Source: Streptomyces decoyicus
GTDB taxonomy: Bacteria; Actinomycetota; Actinomycetes; Streptomycetales; Streptomycetaceae
Assembly: GCF_019880305.1 (NCBI RefSeq)
Contig: NZ_CP082301.1
Span: 3,472,001 to 3,536,000, forward strand
DNA length: 64,000 bases
Direction: 5' to 3'
Under the pieces are notes generated by a model. That model was not told the origin of the DNA, searched no databases, and worked only from the letters and a program-made list of their open reading frames with translations. This document shows positions 8,220 through 19,536 of the stretch, piece by piece. Every line of letters begins with the position of its first letter. Positions within the stretch are counted from its first letter, which is position 1. Both the position numbers and the translations under genes were made by a program.

Positions 8220-9310
8220 GTCTTCTCCAAAGGCGCGGGAACAGGTGAGCGCGGCCACGCTACTCGGGAACACCCCGGATCCCACCCATGCAGCAGGTGC
8301 TTGACCTCTCCGTGTGGCTCGTCAGCAATCCGTACCTGCGATGCGCGGATTGCTGTATCGCACTGACCGTTGCGGCGACATGATCGGATCCTTGAGACGA
8401 TCTGAGCCCTCGGTCGGCGTGCAGGCTGCATCTGGCGCGCAGGCGAGCTGCGGCGAGCACGTATCGAACGACGGATTGCAATCAGGAAGGCAACTCGGAT
8501 CGCCGTCCGCTTCGAGGCCTTTTCGGGAAAGGCGGCAGTCAGTTCCTCGCGAGCCCCTTGCATGGGAGCCCCGTTGTAGATGTCGCGAAGGCTTTGATGG
8601 TGGACGTTGCCCACAGCCATCCAGCGCGCGAACAGCCAGGGCCAGACGTCACCTTCCGGCGAGATGGCCATCTTGTTCCGTCCGCACTGGCCGCACAGTT
8701 TCGAGATTCGCGGTGGGGAGCCGCCCGCGGCACGGCCGAACGGCCGGACCCTGTCTGTTCGGACATCCCGCATACCGATGTCAAGCAATTGCCGGCGCGA
8801 CTCGTCGCCACGCTGTCCCTCCAACACCTTGATCACGCTGCCACGCATCGGGATGCCGAGAGACTTGGCCTTTTCGAGGTTGGCGAGAGTGCGACTGTGT
8901 GAGCCCCGGGCCTCGGTCACGTCATCGTGATCCTGGCTCTCGTCCGAGTAGTAACTGAAGGCCAGCCGCACATCCGGCAGCCGGAGCGCTTCCCATACCG
9001 CGTCCGAGATGAGCGTGAGGTTACTGAAGACCTCGATTCGCATGCGTCTGCTGCGAGCATGGCGAATCAGTGCCGGAAGACTCGGGTGGAGAGTGGGTTC
9101 GCCGCCGATGAACTGCACATCGCGAACGGCCATCGAGGCGAGCTCGTCGATGACCCGAAGCCAGTCCGTCTCCGTCATGGTGCCGTGGTCGCCCTGCGGA
9201 GACGAGTCCGCGTAGCAGTGACGGCACGACAGATTGCAGAAACCGGTGATCTCCAGCCATGCGAACTGTGGGGTCGGAAGCCGCCCGGGATGAGGCATCA
9301 ATAAGCCCAT
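8216..9310 (-). CDS. Radical SAM/SPASM-like enzyme with an apparent C-terminal frameshift
   Basis: The cluster motif CNLSCRHCYADS (CxxxCxxC, binding a 4Fe-4S cluster and S-adenosylmethionine) and GGEPTLHP show a radical SAM enzyme. A second cysteine region begins at CGQCGRNKMAISPEGDVWPW, as in SPASM proteins. After FPEKAS, near 8520, the frame gives an arginine-rich tail with few cysteines. The -1 frame gives a proper SPASM-like tail with eight cysteines (CNPSFDTCSPQLACAP and more) that stops at 8322. One extra A in the AAAA run at 8520-8523 would restore 329 residues. This may be a sequencing error, a true mutation or programmed slippage. ATG 9310 has GGGAG nine bases upstream; codon 3 is TTA. 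A longer GTG start at 9364 overlaps the preceding gene. Confidence 0.85.
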   Translation of the reverse strand: MGLLMPHPGRLPTPQFAWLEITGFCNLSCRHCYADSSPQGDHGTMTETDWLRVIDELASMAVRDVQFIGGEPTLHPSLPALIRHARSRRMRIEVFSNLTLISDAVWEALRLPDVRLAFSYYSDESQDHDDVTEARGSHSRTLANLEKAKSLGIPMRGSVIKVLEGQRGDESRRQLLDIGMRDVRTDRVRPFGRAAGGSPPRISKLCGQCGRNKMAISPEGDVWPWLFARWMAVGNVHHQSLRDIYNGAPMQGAREELTAAFPEKASKRTAIRVAFLIAIRRSIRARRSSPARQMQPARRPRAQIVSRIRSCRRNGQCDTAIRASQVRIADEPHGEVKHLLHGWDPGCSRVAWPRSPVPAPLEKT

Positions 9311-9357
9311 ACTTCCTGACTCCCTGGGATGTTGACCTGTGAATGGCGCCTGTCCGC

Positions 9358-9555
9358 TCACCACACATCGCCTGCTGCGATCCGCTCCGCCCGCGTCCGC
9401 GAAACCACCAGGACTGCGGGATCTTCAACCGGCCACTCCCGGCTCCCTGCACCCCGCAGATAGAGGACGCCCTTGCGGATGTCCGTCACCACGGCCAGAC
9501 GCCCCGGGCCGCACTCGACCTCGTCGCCAACCTCAGGCGGCCGTTCAGCACTCAC
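9358..9555 (-). CDS. 65-residue hypothetical protein
   Basis: A tiny gene with a GTG start at 9555 that overlaps the stop of the gene before it as GTGA, a sign of translational coupling. It ends 47 bp before the radical SAM start. The product (EVGDEVECGPGRLAVV, then LYLRGAGSREWPVEDP) looks like a small beta-rich SH3-like fold by its alternating valines and glycines. No transmembrane segment or leader-peptide pattern is evident. The function is unknown. Its tight place between the 83-residue gene and the radical SAM gene suggests a partner or substrate-binding role, an inference only. Confidence 0.65.
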   Translation of the reverse strand: MSAERPPEVGDEVECGPGRLAVVTDIRKGVLYLRGAGSREWPVEDPAVLVVSRTRAERIAAGDVW

Positions 9556-9803
9556 TTCAGGGCCTCGATCGCGTCCGGGACGGTCGTCCACTCCACACCG
9601 CCGCCCTCCGGCGAAAGCCAGGCCACCGGGGGTGTGTCCGGAACCCTGAGGACCGGCCCGAGGCGCGGTGCCGTTACGTCGGGGGCGAGTGCGCGGAAGA
9701 CCCCGATGCGGCCACCATGGGCATGGTCGATCACCCATCGGCCGAGCAGAGGGTGCGAGAGGTGGCCCAGACCGAGCGCGTGCGCCTGCGTCATCGAATT
9801 CAT
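9552..9803 (-). CDS. 83-residue hypothetical protein, first gene of the radical SAM cassette
   Basis: The ATG at 9803 (MNSMTQAHALGLGHLSHPL) has GGAAGGG five bases upstream and is preferred to an in-frame ATG at 9848. The product contains GRWVIDHAHGGRIGVFRAL and ends with WLSPEGGGVEWTTVPDAIE. I know no function for it. It shows no signal peptide, no cysteines and no double-glycine leader, so it is not an obvious RiPP precursor, though the gene order (small ORF, small ORF, radical SAM) would fit one. It is divergent from the XRE regulator and ends in a GTGA overlap with the next gene. Confidence 0.65.
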   Translation of the reverse strand: MNSMTQAHALGLGHLSHPLLGRWVIDHAHGGRIGVFRALAPDVTAPRLGPVLRVPDTPPVAWLSPEGGGVEWTTVPDAIEALK

Positions 9804-9864
9804 CAAGTCCCTTCCGGAGCCAATTGACGTGAGCCGATCGCCGCACATCGGCGGCTTTGACCAG

Positions 9865-9893
9865 CTAACGCGGCGTCATTGGGCCGCGGTTAG
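9865..9893. promoter_or_regulatory. Inverted repeat in the divergent XRE / radical SAM promoter region
   Basis: CTAACGCGGC and GCCGCGGTTAG form an imperfect dyad around an 8-nt centre, in the 182-bp spacer between the first cassette gene and the XRE regulator. It is a reasonable operator for that regulator. Just upstream of the XRE gene, TACGGT at 9974-9979 lies six bases before the ATG, the layout of a -10 element driving a leaderless mRNA. Confidence 0.45.
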
Positions 9894-9985
9894 TGCGATC
9901 CCATCGCTTTCTCTCCACGCTCCCTAGGGGGATTTGACCGCCTATTTACCTGACTGCCCGCTGTTCCTGGGTCTACGGTGCGGAC

Positions 9986-11251
9986 ATGCAAACCACGCGA
10001 ACCCTGGTACTCACTGCGTGGATGGCAGAGCACGGCTACAGCTCCAACACGCTTGCCGACGCGGTCAATCAGGCCATCGGCGACCTCACCGGCAGGCTCG
10101 GAGGGCTGGACGGTTCGTCGGTGCGGGACTGGAAGGCGGGCCGCGTCCGGTGGCCGAAGTCCGCCACGCGGACCGCGCTCGAGCAAGTCACTGGCTTGCC
10201 GGCCGCCGCTTTGGGGTTCGTGCCCCGGGGCCGCGTCGCATCCGCCTCGGCTCCGCCGCAGGAGGATCCCGTGAACCGCCGCAGCCTTCTCACCGCCACC
10301 GTGGCCACCACCGCACTCCCCCTCCCCGTCGCCACGGCACCGCACCGTGTGGGGGCCTCCGACGTCACCCGGCTGCGGGGCAAATTCGCCGATGTCGTGG
10401 CCGGTGACCACCAGCACGGCGGCATTCGCGGCATCGAAAGCCGCGCCCTCGACCTCTCCGCCGAAGCCGTCGACCTGCAGGGCCGCGGATCCACCAGCCA
10501 GCGCGTACGCAGTCAGCTCTACGCGGTGGCCGCCGCCTTCACATCGAGCGCGATGTGGGCAGCGATCGACGGGCGTCGCTTCGATGCGGCGCGACACCAC
10601 CACGAGCGGGCGGCGAGCCTGGCCGCCATGTCAGGCGATCAGACGATCCAGTTCCGTATTTGGTCCCACGCGGGAAGTCTGTACCGCCACATGGGCCGTC
10701 CATCGGACGCTCTCGCCGCCAACGATGTTGCGCGGGCCCTGCCCGTCACCCGGCGTGACCCGCTGTTCGCGGCCCTCGGGCACGCCCGGCATGCAGCCAT
10801 CCACGGCCTGGCCGGCAACAGGTCTGCGGTGGAACGCACCATCGGTCACGCTCAAGACGCGGCCGACCGCGCCGACCCGCATGCCCACCGACCCGTATGG
10901 ATGACCGCGGTTTGCGACCAAGCGGAACTCGCCGAACTCGCTCTCTCCGCTTACCTCAGTCTCGGCGACTTCGAACGGGCCGAAGCGCAGGCACACCGCA
11001 GCCTGACCCTGCTCCGTCCCTCCATGCAGCGCGACCGCGCCCTCGTCACCGCCCCGCTCGCCCAGGCCCAATTAGGGCAAGAGGAGGTGGAACCCGCCAT
11101 GGCCACGGCGATGGGCGTCCCGCTCAATGTCGTGAGACATCCACGCGTGGCTGGCATCCTCGCCGCTTTCGGCTCCGGCCTGCGAGAGTTCTCACCACAC
11201 AGCTCGCACACCCGCGCCTGGACGCAATACCAGCGGGAGGTACTGACGTGA
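9986..11251 (+). CDS. XRE-type regulator with internal hydrophobic segment and TPR-like C-terminus
   Basis: A 421-residue protein. Residues 1-80 hold an HTH of the Cro/C1 type (SNTLADAVNQAI to SVRDWKAGRVRWPKSATRT). Residues 90-118 contain NRRSLLTATVATTALPL, a twin-arginine-like motif followed by a hydrophobic run. Residues 140-400 are helical repeats of TPR style (WSHAGSLYRHMGRPSDAL, ALSAYLSLGDFERAEAQAH). This is a common but poorly studied actinomycete regulator layout. It is divergent from the radical SAM cassette and probably controls it. Codon 363 is TTA (11072-11074), so its translation should depend on the bldA tRNA. A leaderless start is likely because no ribosome site precedes the ATG. 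Confidence 0.85.
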   Translation: MQTTRTLVLTAWMAEHGYSSNTLADAVNQAIGDLTGRLGGLDGSSVRDWKAGRVRWPKSATRTALEQVTGLPAAALGFVPRGRVASASAPPQEDPVNRRSLLTATVATTALPLPVATAPHRVGASDVTRLRGKFADVVAGDHQHGGIRGIESRALDLSAEAVDLQGRGSTSQRVRSQLYAVAAAFTSSAMWAAIDGRRFDAARHHHERAASLAAMSGDQTIQFRIWSHAGSLYRHMGRPSDALAANDVARALPVTRRDPLFAALGHARHAAIHGLAGNRSAVERTIGHAQDAADRADPHAHRPVWMTAVCDQAELAELALSAYLSLGDFERAEAQAHRSLTLLRPSMQRDRALVTAPLAQAQLGQEEVEPAMATAMGVPLNVVRHPRVAGILAAFGSGLREFSPHSSHTRAWTQYQREVLT

Positions 11252-11649
11252 CCGCTACCTCGGCAGCAAATCCGAGGGAAAGGTAGCGGCGCCCATGAGG
11301 GCGGGAAACTGCTCGGCTATGCCTACTGCCGCCGACCGACCGTTGGTGGGCTCGCATGGCCATACCCGCCCCCGTCGTGTACACGGCGGTGCCCGCGGTC
11401 GCGGTGAAGGAGATCGGGGTCATCCAGTCATGGCGGGGCAAGGGCCTAGCGCGCCGCATCCACGATGAACTACTGGCTACGAGGAAGGAACCGTACGCGA
11501 CGCTGATGGTGAACCCGGCCGCCGGCGACGGGAAGGTTCAGAGGCTGTACGAGGGATGGGGATACACGGTCATCGGAAACGTACAGCCGTCGCCGGAGTC
11601 ACCGGTCTTGGCGTGTATGGCCCGCCCTGTACGCAATCAGCAGCACTGA
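11248..11649 (+). pseudogene. Decayed GNAT N-acetyltransferase
   Basis: The C-terminal half is intact from about 11356: KEIGVIQSWRGKGLARRIHD is the acetyl-CoA-binding motif A, followed by YEGWGYTVIG. The N-terminal half is broken. A GTG at 11248, overlapping the upstream stop, opens only 12 codons. A GKLLGYAY piece lies in another frame at 11308-11331. LLPPTDRWWA just before 11356 is back in the downstream frame. At least two frame breaks separate what was once one GNAT gene. No activity is expected. Confidence 0.75.
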
Positions 11650-12054
11650 TCTGCGGGGAGGGTGGGTCTTCGACTCACAGCTTGCCGATGGCGCTCTACA
11701 GACCATGGGCGCCATCTGCTCAGCGGCCCGCGGCATTACTTCAGATCCACCACGAAGGGTGGCGACAAGAGCGGCCAGCCCTTCGGCCCGGGGGATCGCT
11801 GGTGACGGCACCGGCATCGAGGTGCCCACAGTCCACCGCCCTACCGAAGGCTTATAACGACATCGCTCTCCACAGCACCGGCCCGGAACCGCGACTTACG
11901 CGGTCCCGGGCCGCCCGCATTCCCGCCCCGGGAACGGACCGCCCCGCGCCGGCGTCTGACCCACTGCCACCCCCGCCGTCTCAGCGCAGCGGCCGCCGGG
12001 CCGTCCGGGGAGCTGCTTCGAGTATCTTTTCGACACTGGAGAGTGAGGATCCGC
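11650..12054. other. Intergenic stretch without a convincing gene
   Basis: About 400 bp separate the GNAT remnant from the DUF2079 gene. Composition near 11650-11870 is less G/C-biased by codon position, and I found no reading frame with family features. The last 30 bp hold the leader and GAGGA ribosome site of the DUF2079 gene. Confidence 0.5.
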
Positions 12055-13632
12055 ATGGACACGGCCGCAGTAACGGCCGGGGGTGCCCCCGGACGGATTC
12101 TTGGGGAGAACGTCGGCGCCGTACCCCCGCCCCGGACCGCCGGCCCGGCCGGTGCCGTGCCACCGCCGCGGTCCGCCACCCCGCCCGGCGACGAGGCCGC
12201 GACCACCGTCGCGCCACCGCCGGAGCGGCCCGGACGCCTGCGGCGCACCGCGCAGCGCCTGCGGACCCGGACGGCTCCCCTGCGTGCTCCTCGCCTCGAC
12301 CCGTACTGGACGGCGGGGTTCTTCTTCGTCGCCTTCGCGCTGCTGTCCCTCTACCGCTTCCGCACCCTGTCCACGTCCTCCTGGGACCTGGGTATCTTCG
12401 AGCAGGCCATACGGGGCTACGCCCACTTCGGGGCCCCGATCGTCGACCTCAAGGGGCCCGGCACCAACATCCTCGGCGACCACTTCAGTCCCGTACTGGT
12501 CGTGCTCGCTCCTCTCTACCGGCTGTTCCCCTCTTCCCTGACCCTGCTGATCGCGCAGGCCGCGCTCTTCGCGCTGTCCGCGATACCGGTCACCCGCGCC
12601 GCCGCCCGCCGCCTGGGCCGCCTCCCGGGCCTCGCGATCGGTGTCGCCTACGGCACGTCCTGGGGCGTGCAGAAGGCCGTCGACTTCGACTTCCACGAGA
12701 TCGCCTTCGCGCTGCCGCTGATCGCCTTCGCGCTCGAAGCGGTGCTGCGCGGACGGTGGACCGCGGTGGTGTGCTGGGCCGCGCCGCTGGTGCTGGTCAA
12801 GGAGGACCTCGGGGTGACCGCGGCCGTCATCGGGGCGCTCGCCCTGCTACGGACCCGGCGGGCCAGCCCGTTGGCCATCGGGCTGGTCGCCTTCGGCATC
12901 ACCGCCACCGCCGTCACTCTCGGCGTGCTCATACCGGGGTTCAACGGCTCCGGCTCGTACGACTACTGGAGCAAGTTCGGCGCGGACGGCGGCGGCCTCA
13001 CCATTCCCCTCGACACGGCCATACGCACCACGCTGTGGGTCCTGCTGCCCACCACCGGTCTGCTCGCGCTGCGTTCCCCTCTGCTGCTGGTGGCGCTGCC
13101 CACCCTGGGGTGGCGCTTCCTGTCCCACGAGCCGCACTACTGGGGCATCGACTGGCACTACAACGCCGTCCTGATGCCGGTGGTCTTCCTCGCGCTGATC
13201 GACGCCCTGCCGAAGGCCCGGGTCTCCGCCCGCCCCTGGCTGCGCTCGTACGCCCACCATCTGCCGGCCGCCGTCGTGGCCGTGGCCCTCGCGCTGACCA
13301 CCACGCTTCCGCTGGCCCGCCTCACCGAAAGCGCCACCTACCGCACCCCGCCGGACGCCACCGCCGCCGAGAAGCTGCTGGACCGGATACCCGACGGTGC
13401 GAGCGTGGAGTCCGACATCCGGCCGCTGAGCCGCCTCACCGGGCGTACCCGGGTCTTCTGGACCGGTGACACCGGCGGGCTGTCGCCGGACTACGTCGCC
13501 GTGCAACTGCGCGACAACCGCACCCCGCGGCAGGCACTGGCGGACGCCACCGCCCGCCATCCCAAGTCCACTTACGTCGTCCTCGGCGGCGCCGCCGACC
13601 TCCTCGTCCTGCACCGGACCTCCGCGCGCTGA
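12055..13632 (+). CDS. DUF2079 polytopic membrane protein
   Basis: A 525-residue protein with a disordered N-terminal 85 residues and then about nine to ten membrane segments (FFFVAFALLSLYRF, LLIAQAALFALSAIPV, and others). The signature SSWDLGIFEQAIRGYAH followed by GDHFSPVLVVLAPLY is diagnostic of DUF2079. This family resembles GT-C glycosyltransferases in its acidic first loop and topology, so a lipid-linked sugar transferase is possible but unproven. The C-terminal 100 residues are soluble and extracytoplasmic. ATG 12055 has TGAGGA at good spacing; a GTG at 12043 is the alternative. Confidence 0.87.
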   Translation: MDTAAVTAGGAPGRILGENVGAVPPPRTAGPAGAVPPPRSATPPGDEAATTVAPPPERPGRLRRTAQRLRTRTAPLRAPRLDPYWTAGFFFVAFALLSLYRFRTLSTSSWDLGIFEQAIRGYAHFGAPIVDLKGPGTNILGDHFSPVLVVLAPLYRLFPSSLTLLIAQAALFALSAIPVTRAAARRLGRLPGLAIGVAYGTSWGVQKAVDFDFHEIAFALPLIAFALEAVLRGRWTAVVCWAAPLVLVKEDLGVTAAVIGALALLRTRRASPLAIGLVAFGITATAVTLGVLIPGFNGSGSYDYWSKFGADGGGLTIPLDTAIRTTLWVLLPTTGLLALRSPLLLVALPTLGWRFLSHEPHYWGIDWHYNAVLMPVVFLALIDALPKARVSARPWLRSYAHHLPAAVVAVALALTTTLPLARLTESATYRTPPDATAAEKLLDRIPDGASVESDIRPLSRLTGRTRVFWTGDTGGLSPDYVAVQLRDNRTPRQALADATARHPKSTYVVLGGAADLLVLHRTSAR

Positions 13633-13699
13633 CCACCGGCGGTGCCGCGCACGCGGGCCGGGTGGCGGGCCGGGCGCCCGCGCCGAGCGCCACCGCCCC

Positions 13700-13715
13700 G
13701 AGGGCAGTTGCCCTC
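13700..13715. terminator. Short hairpin between convergent genes
   Basis: GAGGGCA-GT-TGCCCTC is a 7-bp perfect stem with a 2-nt tip, placed between the convergent DUF2079 and LuxR-type genes. It is short, and the closing pairs beyond it are imperfect. Confidence 0.4.
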
Positions 13716-13752
13716 AGGGACGGCACAGCGTGCTCTTTGTCCGGTTGTCCGG

Positions 13753-14103
13753 CTATGCGGCGGACACCACGCCATGGGACGGCGAGCCGGCCGCGGGGCT
13801 CCACCGGCAGCTCGGCGACGGGCACAACTGGTGGTGGTAGAGGGCGGAGATCATGGCGGCCTGCAAGCGGGAGCTCTGGCCGGTCTTGATCAGGATGCGT
13901 GAGATATGCGCTTTGACCGTCCGCTCGGAGATCTTCAGCCGCCGGGACAGCTCGCCGTTGGACGGGCCGCCCCCGAGGAGCAGGAGCACCTGCTTCTCGC
14001 GGTCGGTCAACCGGCTGAGATCCACCGGGCCTTCGAGCGGGCCGTCGTCCGATCCCTGATAGGGACAGGGCATACCGTCCCGTGCGCGCATGGACGTCTT
14101 CAT
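13753..14103 (-). CDS. LuxR-type HTH protein without receiver domain
   Basis: A 116-residue protein whose middle is a complete LuxR/GerE DNA-binding domain: LTDREKQVLLLLGGGPSNGE, then LKISERTVKAHISRIL. The N-terminal 35 residues lack any receiver, and the tail (CPSPSCRWSPAAGS) is unconserved. Stand-alone HTH proteins of this kind in Streptomyces can act as constitutive or ligand-controlled regulators. The ATG at 14103 follows GGGGGAAAG; an upstream in-frame ATG at 14142 lacks support. No partner kinase is next to it. A perfect hairpin lies 126 bp upstream. Confidence 0.85.
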   Translation of the reverse strand: MKTSMRARDGMPCPYQGSDDGPLEGPVDLSRLTDREKQVLLLLGGGPSNGELSRRLKISERTVKAHISRILIKTGQSSRLQAAMISALYHHQLCPSPSCRWSPAAGSPSHGVVSAA

Positions 14104-14228
14104 TGCTTTCCCCCTGGTCCGGGCCCGCAAGGGTGAACACATCCCGGGCGGACCCTGCTTGCACGGTCAGCGGTCGGACACCGTCCCCCGGTCCCGGGTA
14201 CCGGCCCGTCCCACTGCCGCTGCCGAAT

Positions 14229-14250
14229 GCCTGTGTGCCGTCACACAGGC
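14229..14250. promoter_or_regulatory. Perfect 9-bp inverted repeat upstream of the LuxR-type gene
   Basis: GCCTGTGTG-CCGT-CACACAGGC lies 126 bp before the LuxR-type start. It could be an operator or a leader hairpin. The rest of the gene-free stretch 14104-14832 shows no convincing coding frame; its right end holds the short repeats next to mfd. Confidence 0.45.
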
Positions 14251-14720
14251 CCCTTCGGTGGGAGCATCCCCTCCCTTCCCCTATGGCGCCGGGGACACGA
14301 ACTCGAGCGGTCCACCGGCTCCCCGACGCCCCCGCGCCGTTCGGCCCACGCTTCCCTCCGCCGCACTCGGCCCCCCGTTGCTACCACCGTCACATCCGTC
14401 GAAGCCGCCCGCATGAGTACCCGTACCTAGTTCGCGAGCCCCCTTCGCGCCCTCAGCACACACCCGTTGACCTGCGATGACGAATGGTTTGACGAGGCAT
14501 CATTCGCCAACTGCGCACGATGGTGACGCATACTCAGAAACTGCCGGACATCAGCGGAAGAACCGACGGAAACCCGAGCATCGCCGCCCCCTTTTCCGCG
14601 CAGGGGGCGGCGTCCGGCTTCCGTGCGAACCGTCCGCGTCATGCCCTCAATTCTCACAGCGACCACTGACAATCGGACGTGGCCGCGCACCCCCGCCGGC
14701 CCTCCCCGTCAGGCGCAGAC

Positions 14721-14799
14721 CCACCGGCCCGCCCCGCCGGACAACCACCGGCCCGCCCGCCCCGCCGGACGCACGCTCACCGGCCCGCCCGCCCCGCCG
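14721..14799. repeat. Three direct copies of a GC-rich unit after the mfd stop
   Basis: CACCGGCCCGCCCGCCCCGC-type units occur at 14721-14740, 14744-14768 and 14776-14799, followed by GGGACGGGA-type units to about 14825. They sit directly downstream of mfd, whose stop is at 14833. This is the same kind of 3'-end array seen after two other genes in the window. Confidence 0.65.
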
Positions 14800-14832
14800 A
14801 GGGACGGGAGGGACGGGAGGGACGGACGACCG

Positions 14833-18378
<3,546 letters not shown>

Positions 18379-18489
18379 CAGAAGGTTCCGTCCCAGCGAG
18401 GCGAACAACGCAGCAGCCCGACACGTCTCACGGGCCGGGGTTGCCAAGCGTACGCCCGCCCGCCACCCGGACGGGCCGGCAACCCGGGA

Positions 18490-18525
18490 CGGCCCCGGCG
18501 CGCCGGAAAGCGTGCGCCGGGGCCG
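18490..18525 (-). terminator. Hairpin downstream of the phospholipase gene
   Basis: CGGCCCCGGCGC at 18490-18501 pairs perfectly with 18514-18525 around a 12-nt loop. It lies 43 bp past the phospholipase stop and ahead of mfd on the same strand, so it should insulate the two. Confidence 0.65.
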
Positions 18526-18567
18526 CGCTCCCGGCCCCGGCACGCCGTCAGCCGCGAGCGGCGGAGA

Positions 18568-19140
18568 TCAGCCGGCGACCCTGACCGCGGCGTAGTACTT
18601 GTTCGCGGTCTTGAGGCAGGCGGCCTTCATCTTCTTGCGCATCGCCGGGGTGAGCGGGTCGGCCCAGGGCTTGTACTGGCAGGCCTTGCGCATGTCCTGG
18701 AGGAATACGTCATCGATACGCTTCTTGTGGTCCCTGCGCCAGGCCGGCTTCCCCACAATTGTTTTGTAATTGCGGTAACCGAAGTCGTGGCGGTGGCAGG
18801 AGTAGGTGAAGTCGTAGCCGCCCGGAAGCTTCTCCGGCGAGCTGTTGCAGCCGTTGGTGCTCCAGTTGAACCGGAAGTAGTTCGAGCCCGAGCGGTACAG
18901 CCCGAGGTACTTGAACCAGGCGTCCTGGGACGCCTGCCCCTTGCTGGTCAGCGACTTCAGCTTCTTGAGCCGGTACGCCGCGCCGACCGCGGGACCGGCC
19001 ACGTCCGCCTGCTGCACCACACGGGACGGTCCGGTCCCGACCGCCTTTGCCGGCGCCGCGGCGAGCGCGGGTGCCGCCGTCCCCAGAGCGAGGACACCGG
19101 CCAGTACGACACCTCCGAAAGAGGTCCGCATCGTGTTCAC
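18568..19140 (-). CDS. Secreted prokaryotic phospholipase A2
   Basis: About 190 residues: a signal peptide (MRTSFGGVVLAGVLAL, then TAAPALAAAPA) and a mature domain with the catalytic pair in YSCHRHDFGYRNYK, where His-Asp is the phospholipase A2 dyad. Cysteines in NGCNSSPEK, SCHRHD, KACQ and AACLK would form two disulfides, as in Streptomyces PLA2. It cleaves the sn-2 acyl chain of phospholipids outside the cell and needs calcium. I prefer the GTG at 19140 because GGGGAAGGG lies about six bases upstream; an ATG three codons later is also possible. It stands alone between mfd and a divergent MFS exporter. Confidence 0.92.
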   Translation of the reverse strand: MNTMRTSFGGVVLAGVLALGTAAPALAAAPAKAVGTGPSRVVQQADVAGPAVGAAYRLKKLKSLTSKGQASQDAWFKYLGLYRSGSNYFRFNWSTNGCNSSPEKLPGGYDFTYSCHRHDFGYRNYKTIVGKPAWRRDHKKRIDDVFLQDMRKACQYKPWADPLTPAMRKKMKAACLKTANKYYAAVRVAG

Positions 19141-19536
19141 TTGTTTCCCTTCCCCGATTTCATGCTGTATCGGAAGCCGAATCCGAAATCGGCTCCGGGA
19201 GGGAAAATAGCGCGACACCGTGGCGTGGAAGAGGGAATTACAGGGAATGCCCGCGCATATCCTCAAGGGAACCTCAAAGTCCGCAACCACGGACATGGTG
19301 AATTCATACCGGACTCGCTCGCTATGTCCGGATGCGACCGGCGCCCAAATGGGGGCGAATGCTCACAGCACCCTCCCCTGCGGCCACCCCTGTGACGTGG
19401 GACACTTCTTGCCTCACGGACACCAACGGGACGAGCCCCAGGGTCAGTTGCCCCGCGCCGGGCCCGGAAACGCGGTTCCGCGACCCGCCTCCCGCATGGA
19501 AGGGTGCACGATACAAGGACCTGCGGAGGGGGAACG
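19141..19536. other. Divergent intergenic region between phospholipase and MFS genes
   Basis: Nearly 400 bp with visibly higher A/T than the flanks around 19160-19320. It should hold promoters for both genes. I found no strong dyad or conserved RNA element and no supported small gene. Confidence 0.5.

Noticed and set aside
9552..9803. The 83-residue protein considered as a RiPP precursor
   Set aside because: It has no leader/core layout, no Cys or Thr-rich core and looks like a folded domain; kept only as a cassette member of unknown role.
14427..14690. A possible 87-residue minus-strand gene upstream of the LuxR-type gene
   Set aside because: No ribosome site, no family features and basic low-complexity ends; more likely promoter or spacer DNA.
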